From: Smittia aterrima
Lineage: Eukaryota; Arthropoda; Insecta; Diptera; Chironomidae
DNA: 64,000 bases
Direction of reading: 5' to 3'
Assembly: GCA_033063855.1 (NCBI GenBank)
Contig: CP093829.1
Span: 2,180,243 to 2,244,242, forward strand
Below are positions 20,915 to 31,145 of the stretch, one piece after another (position 1 is the stretch's first letter; every line of letters starts with the position of its first letter). The notes beneath the pieces are model-generated. The model did no database searches, was not told where the DNA came from, and worked only from the letters and a program-made list of their open reading frames with translations. Position numbers and translations under genes: made by a program.

Positions 20915-21360
20915 ATGAAAGTAACGATTGTTTGTTTTGTTGTGGTGTTTACTGCTGCAGTCGCATTTCCGGTTCAGGAGAAAATTGATAACGACAATGC
21001 ATTAGCTCTAATAAATGATCCAGTAGAACTTTCAGAGCTGGATCTTGTTAGTGATCAAGTGAATCGTGACAAACGAGCACATTATTATCAGTACGGGCAT
21101 TATCGAAAGCCTCATTATTACAAGCCGCGTTATCAAAAGCCTCATTATCACCATCATCACTATCATTATCACGGGTAATCATTAAACTAAGAAATTATCT
21201 AATTTCCTTTAAAAAAAAATTACTTAACAGACCCGGACATCACGGGCACCATCATTTCGGTCAAATCGGGTAAATTTTTGCAACAAAATTAATTTCTTTT
21301 GTCTCCCAATTTAAATATTTTTGTTACAGACATAGCTATGGCTATGGATTTGGCAAATAA
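20915..21360 (+). CDS. Secreted His/Tyr-rich prepropeptide 2a
   Basis: Exons 20915-21174, 21231-21269 and 21330-21360, 109 residues. Signal peptide MKVTIVCFVVVFTAAVAFP, acidic propeptide (NDPVELSELDLVSDQVN), cleavage site RDKR, then a mature chain of repeats such as HYYKPRYQKPHYHHHHYHYHG and a GYGFGK end. Each donor reads GG|GTAA, so the unspliced form stops at once (GGG TAA), giving a shorter peptide ending HYHG. Exon phases are the same as in peptide gene 1. Paired with copy 2b by a segmental duplication. Metal or cuticle binding is plausible but not shown. Confidence 0.82.
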
Positions 21361-22131
21361 AGATCAAAGGATTTACCACAGAGCTTTTAACAATACTAAA
21401 GAGAATAAAACTTAATTTGAATTTCAAAATAAGGTGATGGGATTTCCAAGGAAATATATATAATTTATATAAAAAAAACCTTACAATTTCCATGCGAATT
21501 TCCGTATAATTTATGTATAAAAAATATATAATTATATGTAAATTATATATAATTTTTTTGATTTTTTTGATTGATGAACAAGCACATAAATAAAAATAAT
21601 TGAGAAGCAATAATATATCAAAAGTATATAATTTATATACATTTTATATACTTTTCATATATAAAATATGAAACAAAGAATTCTGCTTAAAATTAATTTA
21701 TTTTATCAATTTATTCTACATAAGAGAATTTAAAGATTATTTCTTGCTTCGGAGAAATAAGCGAACACGCTTTGATGAATTTTCTTTCATCCAGGACGTT
21801 TCTTTGGTCCTGAAGTGTTGGGTGAAATTCCAGATGAATTTTTATTTATTTCCCTTTTGTAAAGAGGAAAAAAAATATTTTAGTAAGTACTTTATAAAAG
21901 AAAAATAAATATAAAATAATTAAAATGTACTTACAGCGGCAGCATTATCAAAAGCAGCAATAAAATTTTCAGTTCAAATATTTATTTATAAAATGTATAT
22001 AAATTATATCCCTTTTATATATAATTTATAGAAATATAATGAAAACTATGATACATTCGAGATATATCACGATATATTCTGTTTTCTTTGTTTCACAATT
22101 TCTACATAAAAAGTATATAAAATGTAAAATA
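21361..22131. repeat. AT-rich low-complexity spacer
   Basis: Dense ATATAATTTATATA-type motifs in several variants, separating the two arms of the segmental duplication. No coding content. Confidence 0.6.
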
Positions 22132-22369
22132 ACACAGTCAATGTCTGGGATACATTGAGAAGTCAAAGAGTCGGTTTATTGTACGGTCACGAGAATAAAA
22201 TATCGTGCCTTCAAGTTTCCCCTGACGGAACTGCTCTTTGCACTTGTAGCTGGGATTTTACGTTGAGAGTAAGAATGAATTTTAATTTTTTTTTTGTGAT
22301 TCAAAGAAGTTTTTTCAAAGAACTCTCATAATTTTAAATTTTTATTTTCGCTTTCAGTTCTGGGCTTAA
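22132..22369 (+). pseudogene. G-beta5 3' fragment
   Basis: Copy of the last WD repeat of G-beta5 (exon parts 22132-22268 and 22358-22369, intron kept). Frame is still open, but GSWD has become CSWD and IWA has become FWA. No promoter or upstream exons, so it is a passenger of the duplication and not a gene. Confidence 0.85.
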
Positions 22370-22777
22370 ATTACTCAAAACGCGTCAGCGGTAATTGCGG
22401 CGACAATTTACTTCGCAAATCTCTCAAACAAAATCCAAATTAGGTTCATCAGACGACGTTCTAAAACGAAATTAAAAAAAATGTTTGTGTTAGGAATTTA
22501 ATCGAGTCTAATGGATGTTCGTAAGAAACAATAAAGTTGAAAACTCATTCAAAGAGTTCACGACTTTTTATTCTTCATTCTCTTCATATCCGCTGTGGTC
22601 AAAATTTGTTATTGTTGTGATGAGATTTTGTTAATGATCTCTGTAATATAAAATGAAGATTCCCCATAGGTTTTTGTTTATTTGGATAAAATTAGGGAAC
22701 CAGCTCACAAGTTTTAGTCAGAAGAACGAAGTCTTTGCAAAAGGAAGTTGTTTCAAAGTTATTTCACCGCAGAAAAA

Positions 22778-23235
22778 ATGAAAGTAACGATTGTTTGTTT
22801 GGTTGTGGTGTTTACTGCTGCAGTCGCATTTCCGGTTGAGGAAAAAATTATCAACGACAGTGCATTAGCTTTATTAAATGATCCAGTAGAACTTTCTGGG
22901 ATGGACCTTGTTAGTGATCAACTGAATCGTGACAAACGAGGACATTATCACCATCACGGACATTATCACTACCGAAGGCCTCATTATTACAAGCCTCATT
23001 ATCACCATCATCACCATCATTATCACGGGTAATCATTATACTAAGAAATTATCTAATTTCCCTTAAAAACATTTAACTTCTCAGACACGGACATGGGCAT
23101 CATCACGGACACCATCATCACGGTCACTTCGGGTAAATTTTTGCAACAAAATTAATTTCTTTTGTCTCCCATTTCAAATATTTTTCTTTCAGACATAGTC
23201 ATAGCTATGGATTTAACTATGGATTTGGTTTTTAA
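22778..23235 (+). CDS. Secreted His/Tyr-rich prepropeptide 2b
   Basis: Exons 22778-23028, 23085-23132 and 23193-23235, 113 residues. Signal peptide and propeptide are nearly those of 2a. After RDKR the mature part begins GHYHHHGHYHYRRPHYYKP and becomes more His-rich; exon 2 is GHGHGHHHGHHHHGHFG. The end is GFNYGFGF instead of GYGFGK. The mature part has diverged more than the signal and propeptide through gains and losses of His/Gly codons. Splice signals match those of 2a. Confidence 0.82.
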
Positions 23236-23697
23236 CAATACTAAAGAGAATAAAACTTGAGTTGAATTTCAAAATAAAAAATAATTTGTGTCATTTTAAA
23301 TTTTGTCTTCAGAAAAGCTCTTAAAAGCTTAAAAGCTTATTTCATTCTCTAAAGCATTTGATTTATTAAGCGTTTGATCTCGTATCAGATATGAAATGGC
23401 TTTGTGTGAATAGACAATCACTGATCGTCAAAACAGTGTCAAGCTTATTTTCAGGATAATAAAGTGTCAAGCGCAATGTCAAGTCTCACGTTTCTCATTA
23501 AATTTTAATGATCGGAGACGAAAAAAAAAATGGGAATTTCAATGATTATTTTTTTTCGGTCTTGATTGAAGACAACGCAAATCGAAAATACTTGACTTGC
23601 TCAGTATAAATAGAGTGCTGTGTGGAAATGTTTCTCATTAGATCTTAAATCCACGTTAAAGTATCATCGCAATAAGTTTTGAAGAATCAAAAAAAAA
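23236..23697. other. Intergenic and promoter of peptide gene 3
   Basis: 3' end of peptide 2b, then unremarkable sequence up to a TATA box (TATAAATA, 23605-23612) and a 5' untranslated region of about 60 bp. Confidence 0.6.
23605..23612 (+). promoter_or_regulatory. TATA box of peptide gene 3
   Basis: TATAAATA about 90 bp before the ATG; likely start of transcription near 23636. Confidence 0.6.
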
Positions 23698-24316
23698 ATG
23701 AGAAGTTTGATTATATTTATGTTCGTAGTTATTGCAACTGCTGTTGCTTACCCAGCAGCAGATCAATCAGTTGGAAGTGAGACACCTGCAGTGTTTGCAA
23801 CTCTTGAAGAAGAACTTTCGGATCCAATCGAAATCGAAGTTGCTGATGGATTAGTTCGTGATAAACGTCAATGGGGAGGAGGATATGGTAAGTTCTTGAT
23901 GTGAAAAGTTCTCAAGCCGAAGAATTCAAATAAATATTAAAACACAGGAGGATATGGAGGTGGTTATGGGGGAGGATACGGTAAATATTCTGAATGGAAA
24001 ATTTCAAATATTTTCGAACGACTTCAAATTTAAAAACTTTTAATGAAATTTAGGACACGGAGGAGGACATCATTTTATTATTGCTAGACAATTTTATTAT
24101 CTTTGTTGTCAAAGTTGGCACCGCAGGCCTTGCTGAATAACTGTCACTGTGTGACAAAGTTTTTTTTTTCCATCACCATCATCATCACCATGGAGGACAT
24201 CACCACGGGCATCACCATCACCACCATCATCACGGGTAAAATTTAAAATCAGAAATGATCTAATTTCCCTTAACAATATATAATTTCGCAGACATGGACA
24301 TGGCTATGGACGATAA
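23698..24316 (+). CDS. Secreted Gly/His-rich prepropeptide 3, interrupted by a 98-bp insertion
   Basis: Exons 23698-23887, 23948-23980, then 24054 onwards. Signal peptide MRSLIIFMFVVIATAVAYP, acidic propeptide, VRDKR, and a mature start QWGGGYGGYGGGYGG. Exon 3 opens GHGGGHH and then reads into foreign-looking sequence (FIIARQFYYLCCQSWHRRPC) with a stop at 24134-24136. Beyond the insertion (24073-24170) the His-rich frame resumes, runs to a GG|GTAA donor at 24235, and ends in 24292-24316 (GHGHGYGR). Leaving the insertion out puts the two halves exactly in frame. As it stands the product is a shorter peptide with a Cys-containing tail. Weak splice sites could remove the stop (donors near 24105-24115, acceptor at 24159), but none is convincing. 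Confidence 0.65.
24073..24170. mobile_element. 98-bp insertion in peptide gene 3 exon
   Basis: Flanked by CATCA on both sides (24068-24072 and 24171-24175), which could be a target-site duplication, though the host tract is itself CAT-repetitive. Ends in a run of ten T and carries a GTCAC-TGT-GTGAC palindrome. No terminal inverted repeats are clear. Origin unknown. Confidence 0.45.
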
Positions 24317-24916
24317 ACATCTCATGAAATTTTTATAATGAAAATCTTTTCTAAAAATTTAATCTGAAATCAATAAAATTGCTCAAATAGAAAAACCTTT
24401 CTTTTCATACTCTAGAACATTTTGCAAGTTGATTCGCTTCGTTGAACTTACTAATTCATAATCATTCAGTCCATTGCTTGGCCTAATTCACACTTCTCTG
24501 CTAACTTCATCAATGAAAAGTTCCCAAACGTATTTCAATACACAAGATCTTTTTGCACGTTTCAATTTAAATCGTCAGCTCTTTGGTATCTTAGAAACCA
24601 AAAGTAATTTCGTAAACATTTGTGAGCGCATTGTTGACGTCTTCAAATTGATACTCGCTCTTCTTCTTCATACATTAGTCAACTTGTATATTTGTATGAT
24701 TAGCAGGAGCTGACAAACTGGGATTTTTCGATAATTAACTTGAGATTTGTTGTTACAAATAGAAGAGAGAGGCGATTTGAGAATGAACGAGAGAATGTTC
24801 TTGAAGGTTTAAGAATTGTATAAAAGGAACAGCTTCTGTCGAGAGCGTTTCATAGAAGTTTTAAGCGGAAAAGAAGTTCAAGTTCAAATCAATAAGTGAA
24901 ATATTAAATCAAGAAG
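24317..24916. other. Intergenic and promoter of peptide gene 4
   Basis: No supported gene. TATA box at 24819-24826, then a 5' untranslated region of about 70 bp. Confidence 0.6.
24819..24826 (+). promoter_or_regulatory. TATA box of peptide gene 4
   Basis: TATAAAAG; likely transcription start near 24850. Confidence 0.65.
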
Positions 24917-25876
24917 ATGAAGTTATTAACCATTCTTTTGGTTGTTGCTGTAGCAACTGCGAGTGTTTTCGCAATGCCAGCTCAAGAAGATTCTCAAAGT
25001 GAAAACACTGAGTTGTTGACTGACCTTGATTATTCGGAAAATAACGGTGATCTTATCAGTGAATTAGTTCGAGACAAACGTCAATATGGCGGTAATTAAA
25101 AAACTCGTTTTGTTAGTGAAGCAAGTTCGTTGGGAAAAACTGATGATAATTGAATCTTCACGAAGTTTAGCATAAAACTGAAAGCTTCTCAATTGAAATA
25201 ATATTTTCAAAAAATAATAAAGAAAAATCATTCAATTTTTCTCTGTCGCAGGTTATGGAGGTTACGGAGGGGGCGGCTTCGGCGGCGGCGGATTCGGAGG
25301 AGGTCGTGGGAGGTAACTAAAAATAAAATAAAAAGTTTAATTTATTTTAAGAAGCTCAAAAAATGCTTTCGATGAAAGCGTTGTTTAAAAAATTGTAAAC
25401 TGAAACGCAATAAGTGATCGTGAATTTATCTTCTCCGTTCTTATTTTTTCAGAGGCGGCGGCGGTGGTTATGGAGGCAAGTATCAATGATGTATTCAGAT
25501 ACTATGAGAATTTGTTTTCTGTATTAAAAAATAAAATATTAATTTATCTTTTAATTTAATTTCAGGATACGGAGGCAAGCAACAAAAATATTTTTATTTG
25601 ACTGAATAACTTTTATTGATTCATTCAATTTTGAATTAAAAATTTAGGTTACGGAGGCGGCGGATATGGGGGAGGAAGGTAAATTTAAAGTTTAAATTTC
25701 AAATTGATGAAAAAAATATTTAAACAAAAATATTTCAGAGGACATGGAGGAGGGGGCTATGGGGGAGGCGGTTATGGAGGATACGGCGGGTTAGTTTATT
25801 TAAATGCTTCGATAATTCATCTTCTAAATTATTTATTTCCTTTATTAGAGGAGGATACGGCGGCTATGGACGTTAA
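24917..25876 (+). CDS. Secreted Gly-rich prepropeptide 4, seven exons
   Basis: Signal peptide MKLLTILLVVAVATASVFA, acidic propeptide (TELLTDLDYSENNGDLISE), LVRDKR, then a mature chain beginning QYGGGYGG. The glycine frame continues through exons 24917-25091, 25252-25312, 25453-25475, 25566-25574, 25648-25678, 25739-25789 and 25849-25876, giving 125 residues ending GGYGR. Exon 4 is only nine bases. Introns 3 and 4 would start with GC (G|GCAAGT and G|GCAAGC), the known minor donor class. Read-through at the first GC donor ends at once (GGKYQ stop). Phases join exactly at every boundary, which supports the model, but the small exons need transcript proof. No exact family recognised. Confidence 0.75.
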
Positions 25877-26095
25877 TTTCCTCTAAAGATGATTCCTCAT
25901 TGAATATTAATAAAATTTATTTTTACAAACCACAATTGTTTCAAATATCAAACGCCAGATAATCTTCTTTTACAGAAATTTATTTGTTTTAAGATAAATA
26001 AAAAAAAAGTTTTGCAACAGTTTTGAGAATGAGAGGGAAAAGAAATCACAAGCAATTAGATGGCAACGTGGAGAAAGATCGTTATGACGTGACGT
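25877..26095. other. Convergent 3' ends
   Basis: Gap between peptide gene 4 (plus) and the first cuticle gene (minus); AATAAAA after 25910. Nothing else is seen. Confidence 0.6.
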
Positions 26096-26920
26096 TTATT
26101 TCTTGAAGTTGTTGAATCGTGAACGTGGAACGACTGGACGAATAATCGGCACTGGAGCTAAAACTGGCGGTGGAGTTGGAAGATGAGCGCCTATACAATT
26201 AATTTGACATTAGAAACTTCACGATCTACAAGTTTGAATCATCTAACCTTCAGCTCTGAATCCATTTTCGTCAGCAATGTAACGAACTTCAATAAGTTGT
26301 CCATCGGGGGCTGTGTAGGAGTAGCTTCCTTGCATAACTTGAGCTTCAGCTTGCGTGCCTCGGTTCTTCAAGAAGCCTTGCTCATCTGCCCTGATTCCGT
26401 TGGACGTTTCATAACTATCAATGAGACGATAAAATGTCAGTGAGATTGCAATGCAAATTCGAACTTAGAGTAGGTCACATTGAAAAGCCGATTGACCCAC
26501 CTGGACACGTATGAATTATCCACTGGATTTAAATCGAAAACTTGTTTCAAGATGACAGCGTCTTTCTCAAAATTTCCTCTGTAGATTGCCGGTGCGATTG
26601 GACGAAGTTGAGCCGAAGCACAAGCGATCGCGACGGTGAGTACGATCTGAGAAGAAGGGTAACAATTTATCACTCGTTACAATCGAATCATTTGTAAAGT
26701 GCACTGAGTAAAATTGCATAATAGCAATGACATTGAACAAAGCGATAACTTTATAAACTTTAAGACAATTTGTTGTCTCTTCTGCAAGGGTTTGTCATGA
26801 CGACTACAAATCGCCTGTCAACCAACGCATCAACATTTTCTTTAATTTTTATTTCACTCATTTTATTTAATTCTTCACTAAAATAATCCAAGCTGCACTT
26901 GCACTTACAATGATTTTCAT
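26096..26920 (-). CDS. Cuticular protein, RR-1 type, 1
   Basis: Secreted chitin-binding structural protein of soft cuticle. Exons 26909-26920, 26501-26646, 26248-26414 and 26096-26190, giving 139 residues. The first coding exon carries only Met-Lys-Ile-Ile, an arrangement common in insect cuticle genes. Signal peptide to about Ala16 (ACASA). The extended Rebers-Riddiford motif is complete: YETSNGIRADEQGFLKNRG, then GSYSYTAPDGQLIEVRYIA and DENGFRAEGAHLPTPPP. The C-terminal tail is Pro/Arg/Val-rich (APVPIIRPVVPRSRF). The only RR gene of the cluster on the minus strand. Confidence 0.93.
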
Positions 26921-27009
26921 ATTGGAAGAGAGCTAAGAACTAAACTACGGAGACTGTTCACTAATCAGAGTTTTGAGATGTTTTAAATTTTTACGAGTCT
27001 GTGCATCTT

Positions 27010-27017
27010 TTTATATA
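27010..27017 (-). promoter_or_regulatory. TATA box of cuticle gene 1
   Basis: CTATATAAAAAG on the minus strand, about 90 bp before the start codon. Confidence 0.6.
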
Positions 27018-30000
27018 GAAACCGAATGATCCACCTCTCAACACTCGGATGAGTTTTTCATTCCCCAAACGACGCGTTTCGCTAGCATACACAACAACAA
27101 CGACAAGTAATGCCAACAGCGTTTGGAGTTTACGGCTAACATCTTCTATGAAGTCAACAAATAATTGTAATATTTCTCAGACTTAATCATACTGCATCAC
27201 ATCATTTATCTTTGATATAACTGCAGTGAGGCTGGGCTGAGCTTTTAGTTTAAGCGAAAAATTAATTAAATTAACTCTCGGCAATTGCATCCTAGCTAAA
27301 GTTTAGAATCCATTGCAATTACCGTCTCACTTACACAAGCGGAACATTAATCTAGATTTTACAAAAAAAAAAAAGAAGTTAGATTGAAGTCATCGAGACC
27401 GATGAGCTTTCAAATTTAATGCACTAACCGCCAATTTTCGTCGGAACGAACTTATTACGAAACTGAAATGCTAAACCGGATGATTAATTGCCATGAAGAA
27501 GAGAATAAAATGGGAGGATTGAACAAGAAAATTAAATTATTTTACGGCTTTGAATCGAATCATTTCGAGGTTCATAAAGAAAGAAACGTGAGAAAAAATT
27601 CATCACAACTTAATCGATTATTATTTGCCAATAATCTTTCAACGCAAAAGGTTTGAGCTGAACTTTGCATAAGTTATCAAAGTAATCGAAAGTAAATCGC
27701 TTCAATATTGAAAGTGCAAGTTGAACTGGTCGATACTTTAGTTGTATGCAAATGGATCTAAATTACTTCACTTAACCATCCGAGTCCAATCCGTACGCAT
27801 GTGTTTAACGTCTCAATCTATCGAGTTCATGCATTTGCGACTTTGAAACATCAAATGCAATAAAGTGTGACATTTGAGCCGCCGTAAAAAATCGTCTCAC
27901 TCTCAATAGCGGCATGAGTCTACTTAATTTTTAAAGACGTCCATTGTTTTAATCTCACCATGCGATCTCCGCGAAGAAAACCAACAATCGAAAATAAATT
28001 TTGATCTTCATACATCAGAAGTTGATGAGTCAAGGTCGCCACGAATGGAATTTTGATTTTAATTGTTATGAAATTTTAAGAATGGTTTGATTTTAAATTT
28101 CCTGGACATTGCAAAACGTTGAGAGTTTGCAGTTTTTAGGGATTTTCTCCGAATGAAAAAAAAGTTTCTTTGATTTGAAGTTTTTTTATTTTCAAGCGAC
28201 TTTGATTGAACAGATTGACATCTCTCAAGCAATTGAATAGGGAAGACAATAAACATTTACGACGAATAAAAACCCTCCAACAAACTTGAACAAAAAATCT
28301 TTTTCTCATCGAAAGGCAAATATGAAAAATGATGCTCTTTAGCAGCAAAGTAGCTTTTTGCGATTTATCGGAGTAATTATTCTTAGTTTTGACTGTTGGA
28401 ATGAATATTCTCTCTTGCGAAACGGAAGTTTACTAATTAAAAACTTTTCATTATTCAAATAAAATTTGTTTTAAATACTTCGCAAGCTATTTTTATCCGT
28501 CAGCTTTTACGCGAAACGATTTTCCATTGGAACGAGCGCCGAAGCTTTGAATAAATTTCAAAATACTAATTGCAGGCTGTCACTTTAAGACAAATTTATG
28601 ATTAGGGAGGATTACACCATTCGATCGAATTGCATTGCTTGTGCAATTCTAAGTTTTGAGCTTTGATAGTCGTGTGGTATAAATTTTATAATCGCTTGGT
28701 CACTTCATGATAGCCTAAGGAGGAACTCAAAACGTTTGTTGCTTATTAGATTGAAAAGGTCGGAGCAAAGTAATAAATTGCAAGATGAGCTTGCGTTTAG
28801 ATCTTGCCCAGAAAGGAATCGAAATTACGCGAGCAACAAAGAAGCAAAATTTCGTTTTCCGTCGAAACCTTGACCTTTCCCGAGTTATGTTTGCGTTTAC
28901 CTTTGAGGAGACTTAAAAGACAAAGTTTATTTCCATATTACATTGCTAATGGACCAGAAAGACATGTCATCGGTAACAATAAACCAACGATCTTAGAGTC
29001 GAAAGCTTTTAAAGATTCTGTTCTCGTTTGTGCGAAGTATAATCAGCTTTGCGTTGTTATTGTCTCTTCGCGCGATTGAAACAAAAATTCAATCAAAATT
29101 AATCTTACTGATTAAGCTGTCAGTTCTTCATTCTTTATTTTCATTCATCGCACAACTTGACTTGAGTTTAATCGGCGTCACATTTTATAAAATTCGCAAT
29201 CGACTTCCCATTTTGACACTCCTCGTATAAATTCAATCGCATCGAGAATCGAGTTACTGCATTTCTACAAAGCTTCAACAATAAATAAACTCCCGCAATG
29301 TGTTATTTTACAAATTGCTGTTGCCAAATCTGGTGATTCATCCAGTAATAATGAAGATCAATTCTGATGATAGAATCGCAATTGCCTCGCATGAGATTTA
29401 TGGGAGATGTTGAGTAACAAGCTCTTCACACTTTGATAATGCCGTGAGATTTCGCCAACAAAGAAGTTGAACTTGACACTTCGGAAAGAAAATTGAACGT
29501 GAAACGACACTAAACTGACGAAGATCGAGATCGAATCATTGTGCATGATGGATCGGATTAGCTTTTCAAATCTAATTTATTCATGTTCATTCATTTGTGT
29601 AACATTTAGATGAATCGATAAAAATCCAATGAAATGTTAAGAGTGGATTCTTGGGAGAGCAACAAAACTTGTAATGACGAAGCAGTTTAAGAAGCAAATA
29701 AATTCACTTTAAAATTGCACGCGAAAAATGATCAAGTTGCGAGATGTGCGCTTTAAACATTTTTTCTATTAAAAGCGAAAACATCGAGGGGCGGAAGCAT
29801 AAAAGTTTATCAAGATGTGATGTCACAATCTTCTGATGTTGAAAAATTTGTTTCGCAAATTTTCTTGCCCCAAGGAACTTGCGCTCTTTTGAATGTTCTC
29901 GTTATCATTATGATTGACGCTGTTTGTCAGAAAGCAGAGCAACCGTCAAAACTATTTTCCCATCAAGGAAGATTCTCTGGGAACTTTAATTTTCATCATT

Positions 30001-30339
30001 TCATTCCATTTATCATGTAGGTTATTAGCTGAAGGTTCCAGTGATGATTGAACAGCTTTTGAGACAAGTAGAATGAAAGAAGATGAAAAAAAAAATCTTG
30101 CACAGATTGCAGATACATCGTGAACAATAGCCGAACAACGACGCATGTAGATTTACAATTTAGAAGGAATATTGATCAAATGAAGATGATATTGTTTGTA
30201 TGTACAAAGTTATATCTCAATTCACCATTGTACACAGTTTTCATTGAAGATTTTATGTTGTACTCGATGTTGAATGAAATGAGTTTTTTTTTTGAAGAAT
30301 TCGCTTTCAATCGACTTTTAATCTTGGCGAATATTTTTG

Positions 30340-30347
30340 TATAAATA
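30340..30347 (+). promoter_or_regulatory. TATA box of cuticle gene 2
   Basis: TATAAATA, with TTCATTAGT about 30 bp downstream as likely initiator. Confidence 0.6.
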
Positions 30348-30422
30348 TTACGATCAACGAAATTAAATTCATTAGTATCTTTCAAACCGTTGCATTACTT
30401 AGTTCAGAAAAAAAAACCTAAA

Positions 30423-31145
30423 ATGTTTTTGGTAAGAAAGAAAAATTCTTCGAAAATTCAGTTCTGAAGTGAATTTGTTCTTTGATTTCAGTTAATTGCA
30501 TTCTCCGCACTTGTTTGTGCTCAAATCAATCTCGCTTATGGATCTCAGAGCAAGTGAGTAAAGTTAATTCCTTGAAGAACGAAAGCTAAACGTTGTCTCA
30601 TTCTTCTCAGCTACAATCACTTTAACAAGCAACAATATCACGGCATTCAGTCGCAAGCATTTGGACAAAATTATCAGCATCAATCGCATCATCATCATCA
30701 ATCTCAGCCACAACAAACCTCTTATCAACCAAACCGAAACTTTATTCCAATTACGTCGTACAAGAATGAAATGTCTCCTGATGGAAGTTACTCATACAGC
30801 TACTCAACCGGAAATGGAATTCAAGCTGGAGAAACTGGATACCTGAAGAACCGCGGAAGTCAACAACAAGCTCAAGTTGCACAAGGAAGTTACTCATACA
30901 CTGCTCCCAACGGACAACTCATTGAAGTTCGTTACATTGCTGATGAAAATGGATTCAGAGCTGAAGGAAATCATTTGCCAACTCCTCCACCTCTCCCTAA
31001 AGAAATCGCTGAGTCGCTTCAATTGATTGCACGAACTCAACCAGCCCCAGCCACTCACAATTATCAAAATCAAGGTCAATACGACCAAGGCCAGTACAAT
31101 CATCAACAACATCACAACAAACACAACAACTACGGAAAAAAGTAA
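30423..31145 (+). CDS. Cuticular protein, RR-1 type, 2 (Gln/His-rich arms)
   Basis: Exons 30423-30431, 30492-30553 and 30611-31145, 201 residues. Met-Phe-Leu alone in exon 1; signal peptide LIAFSALVCAQINLA. A Gln/His-rich arm (QNYQHQSHHHHQSQPQQTS) precedes the RR-1 core (GSYSYSYSTGNGIQAGETGY, then GSYSYTAPNGQLIEVRYIAD), which ends NHLPTPPPLPKE. A second Gln/Asn/His-rich tail follows (YDQGQYNHQQHHNKHNNYGKK). His-rich arms in cuticle proteins are thought to serve in quinone cross-linking or metal binding. Confidence 0.93.

Larger units (their letters stand above)
20297..21420 (+). repeat. Segmental duplication, left copy
   Basis: From the last part of G-beta5 through the first His/Tyr-rich peptide gene to its polyadenylation signal. 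Matches 22132-23285 with small indels and substitutions; similarity starts and ends abruptly. Confidence 0.8.
22132..23285 (+). repeat. Segmental duplication, right copy
   Basis: Right arm, offset about 1.84 kb from the left arm. Includes the G-beta5 fragment, about 400 bp of spacer and the full second peptide gene. Introns and flanks are copied too, so this is a DNA-level duplication and not retroposition. Confidence 0.8.
26921..30422. other. Long intergenic region (3.5 kb)
   Basis: Upstream of cuticle genes 1 and 2, which are divergent. Only short open frames without codon bias. TATA boxes lie at both ends (27010 on minus, 30340 on plus). Probably holds the enhancers of the two genes. No RNA gene or repeat was recognised. 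Confidence 0.55.

Noticed and set aside
22132..22369. Second G-beta gene
   Set aside because: Only the final WD repeat is present, without upstream exons; it is a passenger of the segmental duplication.
28804..29079. 91-codon plus-strand frame in the 3.5-kb gap
   Set aside because: Basic low-information protein with no domain and no splice partners.
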